From Candidatus Bathyarchaeum tardum (lineage in GTDB: Archaea; Thermoproteota; Bathyarchaeia; Bathyarchaeales; Bathyarchaeaceae): a DNA stretch of 64,000 nt. The translations under genes were made by a program, and so were the position numbers. Under the pieces are notes generated by a model. That model saw nothing but the letters and a program-made list of their open reading frames with translations. It was not told the origin of the DNA and made no database searches. How positions within the stretch are numbered: the stretch's first letter is position 1; every line of letters starts with the position of its first letter. Shown here piece after piece: positions 9,661-18,448 of the stretch. The DNA is taken from positions 124,001 to 188,000 of the forward strand of contig JARVGH010000004.1 in the NCBI GenBank assembly GCA_029762755.1, read 5' to 3'.

Positions 9661-10450
9661 ATGAAAAAACAATCCACAACAATTCTAATGTTATTCGGAT
9701 TAATTTTAACCCTTGCGATAAACCCCGTTACTGTAACATATGGAACACCAACCGACCTTGGCGAAGTGGAAGTCCGACAATACCAAGGAGAGAATCTTTC
9801 TTCAATTGACGCTTTTCGAGAAAACTCGATAAGGTCCACAATACGTTGATAACGAAACCTACCGTCTAAGAATTGGCGGCTTAGTTGAGAATGAACTAGA
9901 GTTTACCTACGACGAAGTGGTAAATGGTTTTCAAAATTACAAAAAAGTTGTCACATTATTCTGTGTAGAAGGCTGGAGAGCACACATTCTGTGGGAAGGA
10001 ATCCTTTTTGAAGATTTATTGGAAGATGCTGAAGTTGACCCCAATGCAACTGCAGTAATTTTCTATGCTTACGACGGATACAGCACTTCCTTGTCCTTAG
10101 ATTACATTTTTGACAATCACATAATGATTGCATACAAAATGAACAACGTGACTCTTCCACCGGAAAGGGGATACCCGTTCCAGTTAGTAGCAGAAAGCAA
10201 ATGGGGATACAAATGGATAAAATGGATAACCGGAATTGCCTTATCAGATAATGAAAACTTCAGAGGATTCTGGGAACAAGCAGGATACGCCATAGGTGGA
10301 GACCTTGAGGAACCATATTTGCAGCCTTTTGATCCACGAAATTAAATTCCAGAATTTTCAACTTGGATGATTCTGCCAATATTTGGGATAATTGCCGCAG
10401 TTGCTCTAATTGCTAGAAAAAAATACTCTCATCAATTAGCCAGACAGTAG
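9661..10450 (+). pseudogene. Molybdopterin-dependent (sulfite-oxidase-like) oxidoreductase, disrupted
   Basis: A secreted oxidoreductase of the molybdopterin-binding sulfite oxidase/YedY fold, broken twice. Frame 1 gives the signal peptide and a start of the domain up to about 9830. One extra base in GATAAGG near 9831 shifts the frame and leads to a TGA at 9847. The correct frame resumes with GPQYVDNETYRLRIGGLVEN and continues through VVTLFCVEGW (the family Cys region) and WGYKWIKWITGIALSD to a TAA at 10343. In the same frame after the TAA comes IPEFSTWMILPIFGIIAA plus a basic end, a PEF-CTERM-like tail. The gene was thus a surface-sorted enzyme. A sequencing error could explain the first lesion but not easily both. 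Confidence 0.8.
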
Positions 10451-10477
10451 ACAAACCATGAACCCTTAACTAAAAGC

Positions 10478-10491
10478 ATTGACGAGTCAAT
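10478..10491. promoter_or_regulatory. ATTGAC-GA-GTCAAT palindrome
   Basis: A perfect 6-bp dyad with a 2-base centre lies 28 bases before the endonuclease IV start. It resembles a bZIP- or Fur-sized operator half-site arrangement, but no regulator is assigned. Confidence 0.4.
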
Positions 10492-10519
10492 AGCGAAGAA
10501 TAAAGGTTTTTACCTGCGA

Positions 10520-11386
10520 ATGAAGTGCGAACTTGTTGAGTTGGTCTTATTGAAGTTTGGGTTTCATGTTTCGATTTCAGGTTCAGTTGACATGGCAGTA
10601 GACCGAGCAGTTAAACTAGGGTGTACGACTTTTCAAATTTTCACCAGAAGTCCCAGACAATGGTATTCAACTAATCTTGACTCCGAAATTGCCAAAAAGT
10701 TTTCTGATAAAGTGAAAGAAAACAATATCCAGCCAGTTTTTGCTCATATGCCTTATCTACCAAATTTGGCGTCCCCTAAAGATGATGTCTACGAAAAATC
10801 TGTTAAAACCCTTGGTTCAGAACTGAAAAGATGTGAACTATTAGAAATTCCGTATTTAGTTACTCATCTAGGTAGCCATCTTGGAGCAGGTATGCAAATT
10901 GGTTTTGAAAGATTGATCCATGCTATCAATCAAGCACTCACTTTGACCGATGAAGTTATGCTTTTGTTAGAAAACACTGCTGGAACAAAAAACAGCATGG
11001 GAAACACCTTGGAACAAATTCAAGAGATTATAAAAGAAGTAGATCACCCGGAACAGGTTGGGGTGTGTTTTGATACCAGTCACGCTTTTGCAGCAGGGTA
11101 TGATTTTAGAACAAAAGAAGCAGTAGAAAAAACAGTAACTAATATTGAAGAGACCTTCGGGTTTGAAAAGCTTAAACTCGTTCACCTTAATGACTCAAAA
11201 GGAGATTTGAATTCTCGAATAGACCGCCATGACCACATTGGAATGGGAAAGATAGGAGAAGATGGTTTTAGAAACATCCTTGCAAGCAAGTTGCGTACTT
11301 TGCCAATTATAATGGAAACTCCAATAGATGACAGACGTGATGATATAGGAAACTTGGAGAAACTAAAAGAGCTGTATAAAAAATAA
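10520..11386 (+). CDS. nfo: Endonuclease IV (AP endonuclease)
   Basis: The product cleaves DNA 5' to abasic sites in base-excision repair. It is a TIM barrel with a trinuclear zinc site. The family signatures are all present: FGFHVSISGS, FTRSPRQW, FAHMPYLPNLASP, VTHLGSHLGAG, LLENTAG, CFDTSHAFAAGYD, VHLNDSKGDLNSRIDRHDHIG and the final METP. The family normally starts right before FGFHVS, so the TTG at 10550 (about 278 residues) is as plausible as the ATG at 10520 (288 residues). Neither has a strong RBS. The gene is convergent with citrate synthase, leaving 16 bases between stops. Confidence 0.96.
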   Translation: MKCELVELVLLKFGFHVSISGSVDMAVDRAVKLGCTTFQIFTRSPRQWYSTNLDSEIAKKFSDKVKENNIQPVFAHMPYLPNLASPKDDVYEKSVKTLGSELKRCELLEIPYLVTHLGSHLGAGMQIGFERLIHAINQALTLTDEVMLLLENTAGTKNSMGNTLEQIQEIIKEVDHPEQVGVCFDTSHAFAAGYDFRTKEAVEKTVTNIEETFGFEKLKLVHLNDSKGDLNSRIDRHDHIGMGKIGEDGFRNILASKLRTLPIIMETPIDDRRDDIGNLEKLKELYKK

Positions 11387-11402
11387 TAGAGGAAACAAGA
11401 GT

Positions 11403-12551
11403 TCAAGATCGTTTTTCGATTGGATCAAACTCTCGTCCAAAGGCGCCGATGTATTTTGATGTTGGGCGAATCAAGACAGCATCAGAATATTGCTCTAATG
11501 TGTGTGCAACCCATCCAGTGACTCTGCTACATGCAAAGAAGGAAGTAAAGAACTCTCGTGGAACACCCAAAGCGTGCATAACAAGGGCAGCATAAAAGTC
11601 TACATTGGGAAAGATTCCTTTTTTATCGTGAACTGTTTGTTCAATTTTTTTGCATTTGTTGTAAATTTCTAAAGTGTCTTTTTGGTGGCACAACTGTTCA
11701 GCTATTACTCTGAGATGTTTTGAACGGGGGTCTTCTGTTTCATAGACTCGATGGCCAAAACCCATGATTTTCTTTTTATCATCAAGCATAGTTTGAATGT
11801 ATTCTTCAACTTCGTCTATGCTGTTTATTTCATACAACATTTTCATGACCCGCTCACTGGCTCCACCATGAAATTCCCCTTTCAGAGTCCCCACAGCAGA
11901 AGTCACAGCAGAATACAAGTCGGAACCAGTACCAGCAGTAACACGAGCAGCAAAAGTAGACGCATTAAGTCCATGGTCTGCATGCAGTATCATGTAACGC
12001 TCCATAGCAGTTTTTTCTTGCTCATCAGCAGGGCGTCCACGGAACATGAACAAAAAGTTTTCAGCAAAACTATTTCCTTTAATTGGGACAACGGCATCTT
12101 GGTTCATGCGAGTTCGGTACAAAAATGAGATTATTGTAGGAACTTTGGCAATTATGCGAACAGCTCTTCTTTTGTTAGCTTCATCAGAAGTGTCGTCTGG
12201 TTCAGGATCAAACTCTCCAAGATGTGAAACTTCAGTGCGCAATACCTCCATAGGATGGCAACTAGTTGAAGCATTTCTGATTCGGTTGACAACAGGGAGA
12301 GGCAACCTCATTTCAGAGAAAAGATGAGAGCGCAATTCAGTTAACTCATTAGTTGTAGGCAACTTATTATTTAGCAGAAGATAAATTACTTCTTCGTAAC
12401 TTGCTTGATCTACAAGATCATCTATATTATAACCTGAATAATACAAAATTCCCCGAGGGGCTACAAAACTAATCTGAGTTGTAGCAGCAGCAACATCCCT
12501 CAGACCGCGGATTACAACTCGTTCACTTTCAGCATCAGTCATATTATCCAC
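11403..12551 (-). CDS. gltA: Citrate synthase
   Basis: The 382-residue enzyme condenses oxaloacetate and acetyl-CoA to citrate. It has the length of the archaeal and Gram-positive dimeric type. Active-site segments are visible: ILHADHGLNASTF, GEFHGGASERVMKML, GFGHRVYETEDPRSKHLR (catalytic His and oxaloacetate-binding Arg) and NVDFYAALVMHALGVP (catalytic Asp). The C-terminus RVTGWVAHTLEQ supplies the last substrate-binding Arg. The ATG at 12551 is followed by a normal N-terminus. No other TCA genes are adjacent, though a malate dehydrogenase lies at 37 kb. Confidence 0.97.
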   Translation of the reverse strand: MDNMTDAESERVVIRGLRDVAAATTQISFVAPRGILYYSGYNIDDLVDQASYEEVIYLLLNNKLPTTNELTELRSHLFSEMRLPLPVVNRIRNASTSCHPMEVLRTEVSHLGEFDPEPDDTSDEANKRRAVRIIAKVPTIISFLYRTRMNQDAVVPIKGNSFAENFLFMFRGRPADEQEKTAMERYMILHADHGLNASTFAARVTAGTGSDLYSAVTSAVGTLKGEFHGGASERVMKMLYEINSIDEVEEYIQTMLDDKKKIMGFGHRVYETEDPRSKHLRVIAEQLCHQKDTLEIYNKCKKIEQTVHDKKGIFPNVDFYAALVMHALGVPREFFTSFFACSRVTGWVAHTLEQYSDAVLIRPTSKYIGAFGREFDPIEKRS

Positions 12552-12755
12552 ACCTCTTGTCCTGTTATATCATTAAGACATATTTTAATGTCGTTTTTTC
12601 CTAGTTTTCGCTCAAATTACGGTCCATTCGTTTTACAGCATCATTGCAAAGAGCATGAAAAGAATTCAACACAGATTAACAAAAGCCTAACTAGAAATAG
12701 ACAGAGAAGAGTTATAGCCCAAAACAAAGTTAACAACAGAAAGGAGGCGCTACAG

Positions 12756-12953
12756 ATACAAATAAGAACAGTTGCTGCAATTTTGGCGTGGATTGTAGTT
12801 GCGTTGCTCTTGTTAAATGGAATGATAAAATCCCAGCTAGTAATAATTGCAGCCATTGTTTTAACGGTGATAGCAGTTTTGCTCTATTTTAGTCCACGTT
12901 TTATTAAAAATAAAAAAGCCCCGATTAAAAAAACAGAACCCATGAAAGAATAA
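12756..12953 (+). CDS. Small two-helix membrane protein
   Basis: The reading frame is open from 12588, but the first 56 codons look non-coding. A strong RBS (AAGGAGG, 12741-12747) lies inside the frame and the only codon at a proper distance is ATA at 12756. From there the product has 65 residues: a helix-rich QIQIRTVAAILAWIVVALLL segment, a short loop, a second hydrophobic segment (LVIIAAIVLTVIAVLLYF), and a Lys/Pro-rich cytoplasmic tail. An ATA start is unusual, so an ATG-to-ATA change or a base error is possible. No family is recognised. Confidence 0.5.
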   Translation: MQIRTVAAILAWIVVALLLLNGMIKSQLVIIAAIVLTVIAVLLYFSPRFIKNKKAPIKKTEPMKE

Positions 12954-13042
12954 GACTCTAAAAAACAATATTTCTAGCGGTCATAGGCAAATCGTCAAGA
13001 AAATTTATAGGTAAATAGATTTTTACTGTTTGAAACAAATTT

Positions 13043-14749
13043 ATGGTGTTTAAGGTTATGAAAAAAAAATTCATGTTTTTATGTGTACTATTGGTTACTG
13101 CTTTGCTTGTTGTGTCCCCAATTACCGGAGTTTTAGCACAACAAGATTCAGACAATGACGGAATTTCTGACGCAAAGGAAAATGAATTGGCTGCAAAATT
13201 TAAACCAGTTCTGCATTTTGCATCCGGTGAAAAATTTTTCCCAACTGATCCAAATTACCACATTCAAAATTCTGAGCTTTACATGAAATCTGGCGAAACA
13301 AACATTCTAGTTGATAATTCCCCAACAATAGCAAGCATTGCCCAGTACACCACAGAGAGTTACTTCTTGAACAACACTTTAGGATCCTACGAAGCAATAG
13401 CCCAAAATTATGAACAAAACCGAGAAATCTACGGAGATAAAATTTACGCCCGCGTTACTTCAGATGCACAATACATTGTAGTCCAGTACTGGTTCTTTTA
13501 TGCTTACAACCCTGGAAGTCTAAACCAGCATCAAGGGGACTGGGAAATGATACAAATAGTTTTGGATTCAAGTGAAACCCCATTGTATGCAGTTTATTCA
13601 CAACATCATTCAGGACAAATTGCTCAATGGCGAGATGTAGAAAAAGTAGATGGAACACATCCGCGAGTTTACGTTGCGTTAGGTTCCCATGCTAACTACT
13701 TCAGATATTACCAAGGCAAACTTGGTCTTGAAAGTGACACGGTAGGAAACGATTACACACTAAACCCCGAAGACCTAGAAACAATACTTTTAGGAGAAAT
13801 GGGAACAGGCAATCATCCAGCATCCCAAAATTGGCTTGCATTTGGAGGGCGATGGGGCGACTGGACTGAATTAGCAGATGCCTATATGGGTTTTGCAGGT
13901 CCAAACGGTCCAGGACATGGAGAGAACACAGATAAATGGTTTAATCCAGTTTCATGGGGAAATGAGACCTTTCAAGTAGACCAAACTTGGTTCACTGCTA
14001 GCATGTTTGCGTATTATTTCCTTTACATTTTTGCAATAATTCTGGTGATACGCGTTGGATTCAAAGCATGGAAGATAATAAAAAACAAGAAAAATGGAAA
14101 ACTCGGAATACTAAAAATGATTCGTTCAAAAGCATCAATATTTGTAATTCTAGGACTAGCAGGAGTAATAGTTTATCTTGTTGCCCTGTTTTTGCCCTGG
14201 TATACATGCACAGGAAACATTCAAACAACAATGCTGAGCACTGAAGGCACAGTAGAAATTGTTACACTTGACGGGGTTAACGGACTGCGAGTTAACATGC
14301 TTCAAGGCAATCAGGGCTTAACTCCATTGTTTGGAATAGCAATCCCGTTCAGCATAATCTTTCTTTCCAGTGTACTGCTTAATGCATTAGATATAATCGC
14401 AGCAGAAAAACCAAGCAGCCTTTCAAAAAGTTACATAATAAGCGGCATTACTTCATTAATTCCAGCAATCCTCATTTTAGGAGCCGTGATTTCCTTGACC
14501 GTATTGATTGAATCAGTTGCAGGAGCGTTTTCAGGCGGACTAGTATTACCTCCCCAAGTAGCAGATATTGTTTCAGCGATTTCATCATCTCCATTTGGAG
14601 GAAATATAACCCAGGCAATAGACTCCAATGGAACTGCAAGCATAAGTTGGGGCTTAGGCATTGGCGCGTACATGTTCATTGTGGCAGCTACAATCAAGAT
14701 TGTTGCGGGAATAATGCTTAGAAATACCAAAGTAAACGAAACAGATTAA
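13043..14749 (+). CDS. Membrane-anchored Vps62-like surface protein
   Basis: The 568-residue product has a signal peptide (residues 5-32) and then a calcium-binding type Asp motif (DSDNDGISDAKENEL). A Vps62-related domain follows (about 50-300), recognisable by QYWFFYAYNPGSLNQHQGDWEMIQIVL and PRVYVALGSHANYF. A transmembrane helix near 320-342 is followed by a basic cytoplasmic loop and about four more hydrophobic segments to the C-terminus. Vps62-type domains occur in secreted or surface proteins of unknown activity. Starts at 13043 and 13058 are both possible. A terminator hairpin follows directly. Nothing nearby indicates a pathway. Confidence 0.8.
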   Translation: MVFKVMKKKFMFLCVLLVTALLVVSPITGVLAQQDSDNDGISDAKENELAAKFKPVLHFASGEKFFPTDPNYHIQNSELYMKSGETNILVDNSPTIASIAQYTTESYFLNNTLGSYEAIAQNYEQNREIYGDKIYARVTSDAQYIVVQYWFFYAYNPGSLNQHQGDWEMIQIVLDSSETPLYAVYSQHHSGQIAQWRDVEKVDGTHPRVYVALGSHANYFRYYQGKLGLESDTVGNDYTLNPEDLETILLGEMGTGNHPASQNWLAFGGRWGDWTELADAYMGFAGPNGPGHGENTDKWFNPVSWGNETFQVDQTWFTASMFAYYFLYIFAIILVIRVGFKAWKIIKNKKNGKLGILKMIRSKASIFVILGLAGVIVYLVALFLPWYTCTGNIQTTMLSTEGTVEIVTLDGVNGLRVNMLQGNQGLTPLFGIAIPFSIIFLSSVLLNALDIIAAEKPSSLSKSYIISGITSLIPAILILGAVISLTVLIESVAGAFSGGLVLPPQVADIVSAISSSPFGGNITQAIDSNGTASISWGLGIGAYMFIVAATIKIVAGIMLRNTKVNETD

Positions 14750-14755
14750 TTACAC

Positions 14756-14788
14756 AAGGGGCTAACAAAAAACCCCTTTCCTTTTTTT
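14756..14788 (+). terminator. Hairpin terminator
   Basis: AAGGGG (14756-14761) pairs with CCCCTT (14773-14778) and is followed by TCCTTTTTTT, 8 bases after the upstream stop codon. Confidence 0.75.
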
Positions 14789-14954
14789 CATATTTTTTTA
14801 TTATTAAATTAAATATTTTATTTTTACAAAAAGGAACAAATAAAATATATAAGTAAACGCATACTAAGATAATTTATAAAAAACGTGTATTTCATAAAGG
14901 TTATATCGTTTTTTGATGGAAGTGTCTTGTCACAAATTCTGAGGCGAAAAAGAA

Positions 14955-16388
14955 ATGATAAAAACAAAAGGAATTATACTAACAACACTTGTTTCAACAA
15001 TTATGATTTTAGGATCATTCACCTGCTTTGTATCTGCAGCTGAATCTAATCCAACCATCTGGGTAACGATTCACAGAATTCAAGCGACCCAAAGTAGCGA
15101 ATACAACAGTTATTGGAAATACAGCATAACAGTAAATGACCAAATAACAGATGCACAAACACAAGATTACACCTGCCAAAAAACCGGTGATGACATCATC
15201 ATTGACAGAGATGACTCATTTACTGTAAAAAATCAAAATGTCTACATCACATTAACTGTATACAAGAGTGAACAGGGAAAATATGAAACAGCTGACATCA
15301 GCAGTTTAGGCACAGCATTTGACTGTGTATACAATTTAGCAACAAATGAGATAGGTGGCGAAGAAATAACCGTTGAAGACGGTTACTATAAAACCTCAGG
15401 AGATTATGATGGAAATTTAAACGAAAATGATGCAACTGTTTGGTTTGTAATTTCTGATAATTACGATGCCCCCGTAGCAAACGCTGGGGAGGATCAAACA
15501 GTTAGCGTCAGAGAATTAGTCAATTTTGATGCTTCATTGTCTAAGGCGTCAGAGGGTTCATCTATTGTTAAGGTGGAATGGGATTTTAATGGCGATGGAG
15601 TTATTGACGCGGACAAAGAAACTGCATCATTCAGATTTAATCAAAATGGAAATTATACATGCAAATTGATTATAACAGACAGCATAGGTGTTACCGATGA
15701 AGATACATGCATCATTAGGGTTATGAACAAAGCACCAATAGCATCATTCACATTTTCCCCTGAAAACCCAAGCATCTATGATAGCATTAACATTATTGAC
15801 CACTCATACGACAGTGATGGAACAATAACTTCCTGGTTCTGGGACTTCGGAGACGGAACAAACTCAACAGAACAAAACCCAACCCACACATTCAAAGAAA
15901 AAAATGAATATCAAATAACACTAACAGTAACAGACAATCAAGGAGCAGAAGACTCAAAAACTCAAACATTAAATATGACAAACTTGCCACCAGAAGCATG
16001 TTTTGAATGTAACACCACAGACTTCCAAATTGGTAAAGAAATCCAGTTCTTGGACAACTCAACAGACCCAGAAAATAAACTTGTTTCATGGCTCTGGGAT
16101 TTTGGCGATGGAAACAGCTCTAATCTCCAGACTCCAACACACAAATTTTTAGAAAAAGGAGATTACAATGTAACCTTAACTGTAGCAGACGATGAGAATG
16201 CAAATAGTACATACATTATCACGATCTCAGTTATCGAACAAATAGAAGATAACACAGCAACGTTGTGGATACTTGCTGTAGCTGCAATAGCAGTAGCATC
16301 TGTTGTTTTCGTGACATTATTTTTAAGAAACAGAAAACAGAAAAGTTTCCCAGAAATGTTTACAGGGTCAAAAGACCCTGAATTTTGA
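14955..16388 (+). CDS. Surface protein with three PKD domains and C-terminal anchor
   Basis: The 477-residue product has a signal peptide (residues 5-28) and an N-terminal beta domain of about 140 residues that I do not recognise. Three PKD domains follow at roughly 173-257, 262-345 and 350-430. Each contains the W-DFGDG or WDFNGDG turn and a closing Y-x-V/I-T-L-T-V strand. A transmembrane helix (about 438-460) and a short basic tail end the protein. PKD domains act as spacers or adhesion modules in archaeal surface layers. The last codons overlap a perfect hairpin (see 16363-16410). The ATG at 14955 follows GAGGCGAAAAAG, a usable RBS. Confidence 0.85.
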   Translation: MIKTKGIILTTLVSTIMILGSFTCFVSAAESNPTIWVTIHRIQATQSSEYNSYWKYSITVNDQITDAQTQDYTCQKTGDDIIIDRDDSFTVKNQNVYITLTVYKSEQGKYETADISSLGTAFDCVYNLATNEIGGEEITVEDGYYKTSGDYDGNLNENDATVWFVISDNYDAPVANAGEDQTVSVRELVNFDASLSKASEGSSIVKVEWDFNGDGVIDADKETASFRFNQNGNYTCKLIITDSIGVTDEDTCIIRVMNKAPIASFTFSPENPSIYDSINIIDHSYDSDGTITSWFWDFGDGTNSTEQNPTHTFKEKNEYQITLTVTDNQGAEDSKTQTLNMTNLPPEACFECNTTDFQIGKEIQFLDNSTDPENKLVSWLWDFGDGNSSNLQTPTHKFLEKGDYNVTLTVADDENANSTYIITISVIEQIEDNTATLWILAVAAIAVASVVFVTLFLRNRKQKSFPEMFTGSKDPEF

Positions 16389-16410
16389 GCGCCAAAAGGC
16401 GCTTAAAAAA
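16363..16410. terminator. Tandem AAAA-loop hairpins between convergent genes
   Basis: Two hairpins with identical AAAA loops lie 7 bases apart: CAGGGTC-AAAA-GACCCTG (16363-16380, still inside the coding region) and AGCGCC-AAAA-GGCGCT (16388-16403), followed by an A-run and a T-run. The second is a likely bidirectional terminator between convergent genes. Confidence 0.75.
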
Positions 16411-16423
16411 ACCTTTTTTTGTT

Positions 16424-16726
16424 TTAACGAATCAGCATTGGAAGGCTTGCGTCTTCAGTTAGTTGAAGGGCTTCGTCGACTTTGTTGAAGTATTTGAGTA
16501 CTGTCATTCCTTTTTCAGTTACTGCATAACGAATTTTGGTTTGGTTTCGTTTCTTGACTGTGATCTGTTCTTCAACTAGATTTTGTTGAAGAAGAAAATC
16601 TAGAGTCCCTTTCAGGACACTGCAGTTAACGTTAGCTTTGTACATAATGTGAGTTAGTTTCATCGGTCCATTTTGTGCCATGACTTTAACGATATCGATG
16701 TACATTTCCATTTTCGATCTTCGCAT
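16424..16726 (-). CDS. Winged-helix DNA-binding protein
   Basis: The 100-residue product is a single winged-helix domain of the type common in TACK archaea and their viruses. Helices MYIDIVKVMAQNGPMKLTHIMYKANVNCSVLKGTLDFLLQQNL lead to a wing with VKKRNQTKIRYAVTEKGM, followed by a C-terminal helix that usually mediates dimerisation. It probably binds DNA as a homodimer. The target is not evident: the gene stands alone, convergent to the PKD protein, and no palindrome is obvious in its own upstream region. Confidence 0.85.
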   Translation of the reverse strand: MRRSKMEMYIDIVKVMAQNGPMKLTHIMYKANVNCSVLKGTLDFLLQQNLVEEQITVKKRNQTKIRYAVTEKGMTVLKYFNKVDEALQLTEDASLPMLIR

Positions 16727-17084
16727 TTTTTGTTAAACCTCGGCATTTTTGAACAGCACATAAAGGAGCATAATTTCCAGCTTTGAATGACCAAAAATCA
16801 TGTCTTTCCATTATGTGAGCAGACAGCTACTTACAACGGTTTTACCTAAAAGGATTGTTAAGTCACTAAGATATACTAGAATATTATGTTCGATGTTAAA
16901 ACAGCATTTCTTTCAAAAAAACACAATCACATATTCAGGAAATTTGCCCAGTAAAAAAGCGAATATTACCATAAAAATGACAAAATAAGCACAATTCAAA
17001 CAAAATAGGCATCTTGCAAAAAACCGTTAAAAAGTCAAAAATCAGGTGTAAACCAATAAACAAAGATATTTAGCGGAATTAAAA
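16727..17084. other. Intergenic region without a visible gene
   Basis: A 358-base AT-rich stretch. The frame at 16800-16988 has no RBS and no protein-like pattern. I see no repeat or strong hairpin. Confidence 0.5.
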
Positions 17085-17852
17085 TCAAAATGATCCGATT
17101 ACACGCATTGGCTTATTTATCAGGCTCGAAAGTTGATTTAAATGATTTTTTTCTATAGCTGCCAAAACTGCAGTTGCTGGACCTGCAGATTTTTTAAAAT
17201 CAATTTCAGGCAAATCTAACTTAGCAGATAAGCCTGAATCTTGTGAAAGCACATTTACTTCATGCAATATACCCTGGGATCCGACAGGAATCACTTCATT
17301 AACAAAGTCAGAATTAATCAACCTAAGCAAGTCCTTTAAGTCTACAATTTCACCACGTTTTTCTGCGGGTAAAACTTCATTTTTCACACTAGGGCAACCA
17401 ATTGCAATAATTAAATTATCAGGGTGAGACAAACCAATTTTTAGCTTGTTTTTGTGCGCTAAACCAACAACTGTAACCCCAATACCTGTTTGTTCTACAG
17501 GAACAGTTTTTTCCATGCTTCCAATTACAACCAAAGAATCATCCAATTGAGCAAGTTTGACTTCGTTGTTTATACCTTCAACAATTTCCGAGCCGGTTGG
17601 GTCAGGTTCAACACCTAACGTGTTAGTTAAACAAACAGGTGTTGCCCCAACAGCCAAAACTTCCATTAGAGCCACCCTTGCAGTGAACCTGCCAAGGGTG
17701 AAACCGCTTACTTTGACTTTGTCTAAAGGTTTAGGTCCAATTCCGCCTGCAGAATCACATCCTATAACCATAACTGAGTTATTATTGATCTCAAAAACTG
17801 AGACATCACGAGCAGTTTTGATGGCTTTTGGACAAAATGAACTTTTGCTCAT
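17085..17852 (-). CDS. cblS: Predicted alpha-ribazole kinase CblS (AIR synthase-like fold)
   Basis: The 255-residue product belongs to the AIR-synthase/PurM-related group that includes CblS, which phosphorylates alpha-ribazole during cobamide lower-ligand salvage in Listeria and Geobacillus. Landmarks are VIGCDSAGGIGPKPLDKV (Asp33, the expected nucleotide/Mg contact), RVALMEVLAVGATPV, NTLGVEPDPTGSEIVEGI, QTGIGVTVVG and the C-terminal KKSAGPATAVLA. The start overlaps the stop of the upstream cblT-like gene by ATGA, so the two are translationally coupled, the same pairing as bacterial cblT-cblS. Function is inferred from family and neighbour; a different nucleoside-like substrate is possible. 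Confidence 0.75.
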   Translation of the reverse strand: MSKSSFCPKAIKTARDVSVFEINNNSVMVIGCDSAGGIGPKPLDKVKVSGFTLGRFTARVALMEVLAVGATPVCLTNTLGVEPDPTGSEIVEGINNEVKLAQLDDSLVVIGSMEKTVPVEQTGIGVTVVGLAHKNKLKIGLSHPDNLIIAIGCPSVKNEVLPAEKRGEIVDLKDLLRLINSDFVNEVIPVGSQGILHEVNVLSQDSGLSAKLDLPEIDFKKSAGPATAVLAAIEKNHLNQLSSLINKPMRVIGSF

Positions 17853-18367
17853 GTTGTAATCCTTCTGTTTCTAACTGCAACATACAATATCGCTGCGATT
17901 GCTGCGTTTAAGCTAGCTGCCAACAATAATGGAATAGTTACGTTTGTGATTGTTGCTGCCCAGCCTATTGTTGGAACCATAATTACTGAAAGAACTGTAT
18001 TAATTGCCACTGCTGCAGCTGCACCTGGTATGAATCCCCATTTCTTGTTTGATTTATTTACTAGACCCATTGCTCCACCAGCTAATGCCATTCCTATGGC
18101 TATAATATAATGTAAGGTGCCTAATGGAAACCCGTTTACTACTGCTGTTACTATGTGTCCAAGTCCAGTAATCAGTAAACCGTCGATTACTCCAAAGTAA
18201 AGTGCAGCAAAGAATCCGGGACTAGAATCTAGAGCTATTGTTGGAATAACAGGATAAGGAGAAATGAAAGAGCCAATAACACTAAGTGCAGTAAAGATTG
18301 ATATTCGCGCAACACGTAAAGCGCTTGAAACTTTTTTTGTATTATTTGAGTTTGATTGATTATTCAT
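17849..18367 (-). CDS. cblT: ECF-transporter S component, CblT-like
   Basis: The 172-residue integral membrane protein has about five hydrophobic helices and the ECF S-component N-terminal pattern (RISIFTALSVIGSFI with the small-residue helix that docks the T component). FFAALYFGVIDGLLITGLGHI and a Gly/Ala-rich centre follow. S components bind a vitamin-like substrate and work with a shared EcfA/A'/T module, absent from this window. Overlap with cblS makes alpha-ribazole the best guess for the substrate. It diverges from the RHH-CblS gene across an 81-base intergenic region that could hold a common operator. Confidence 0.75.
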   Translation of the reverse strand: MNNQSNSNNTKKVSSALRVARISIFTALSVIGSFISPYPVIPTIALDSSPGFFAALYFGVIDGLLITGLGHIVTAVVNGFPLGTLHYIIAIGMALAGGAMGLVNKSNKKWGFIPGAAAAVAINTVLSVIMVPTIGWAATITNVTIPLLLAASLNAAIAAILYVAVRNRRITT

Positions 18368-18448
18368 GTTTAGTTCTCCATCTTGGTTGATGGAAAGAAA
18401 AAATAACAGATAAAAACCTTCGTTTACGTATTACAAATGTAGTGTGAG
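18368..18448. promoter_or_regulatory. Divergent promoter region with TACA-AA-TGTA element
   Basis: The region between cblT and the RHH-CblS gene contains an imperfect palindrome TACAAATGTA (18432-18441) just before the latter's start. It is a candidate autoregulatory site for the ribbon-helix-helix domain. No other dyad is obvious. Confidence 0.35.

Noticed and set aside
10343-10345. Recoding of the in-frame stop as pyrrolysine
   Set aside because: The codon is TAA, not TAG, and the gene has a second lesion, so decay is simpler.
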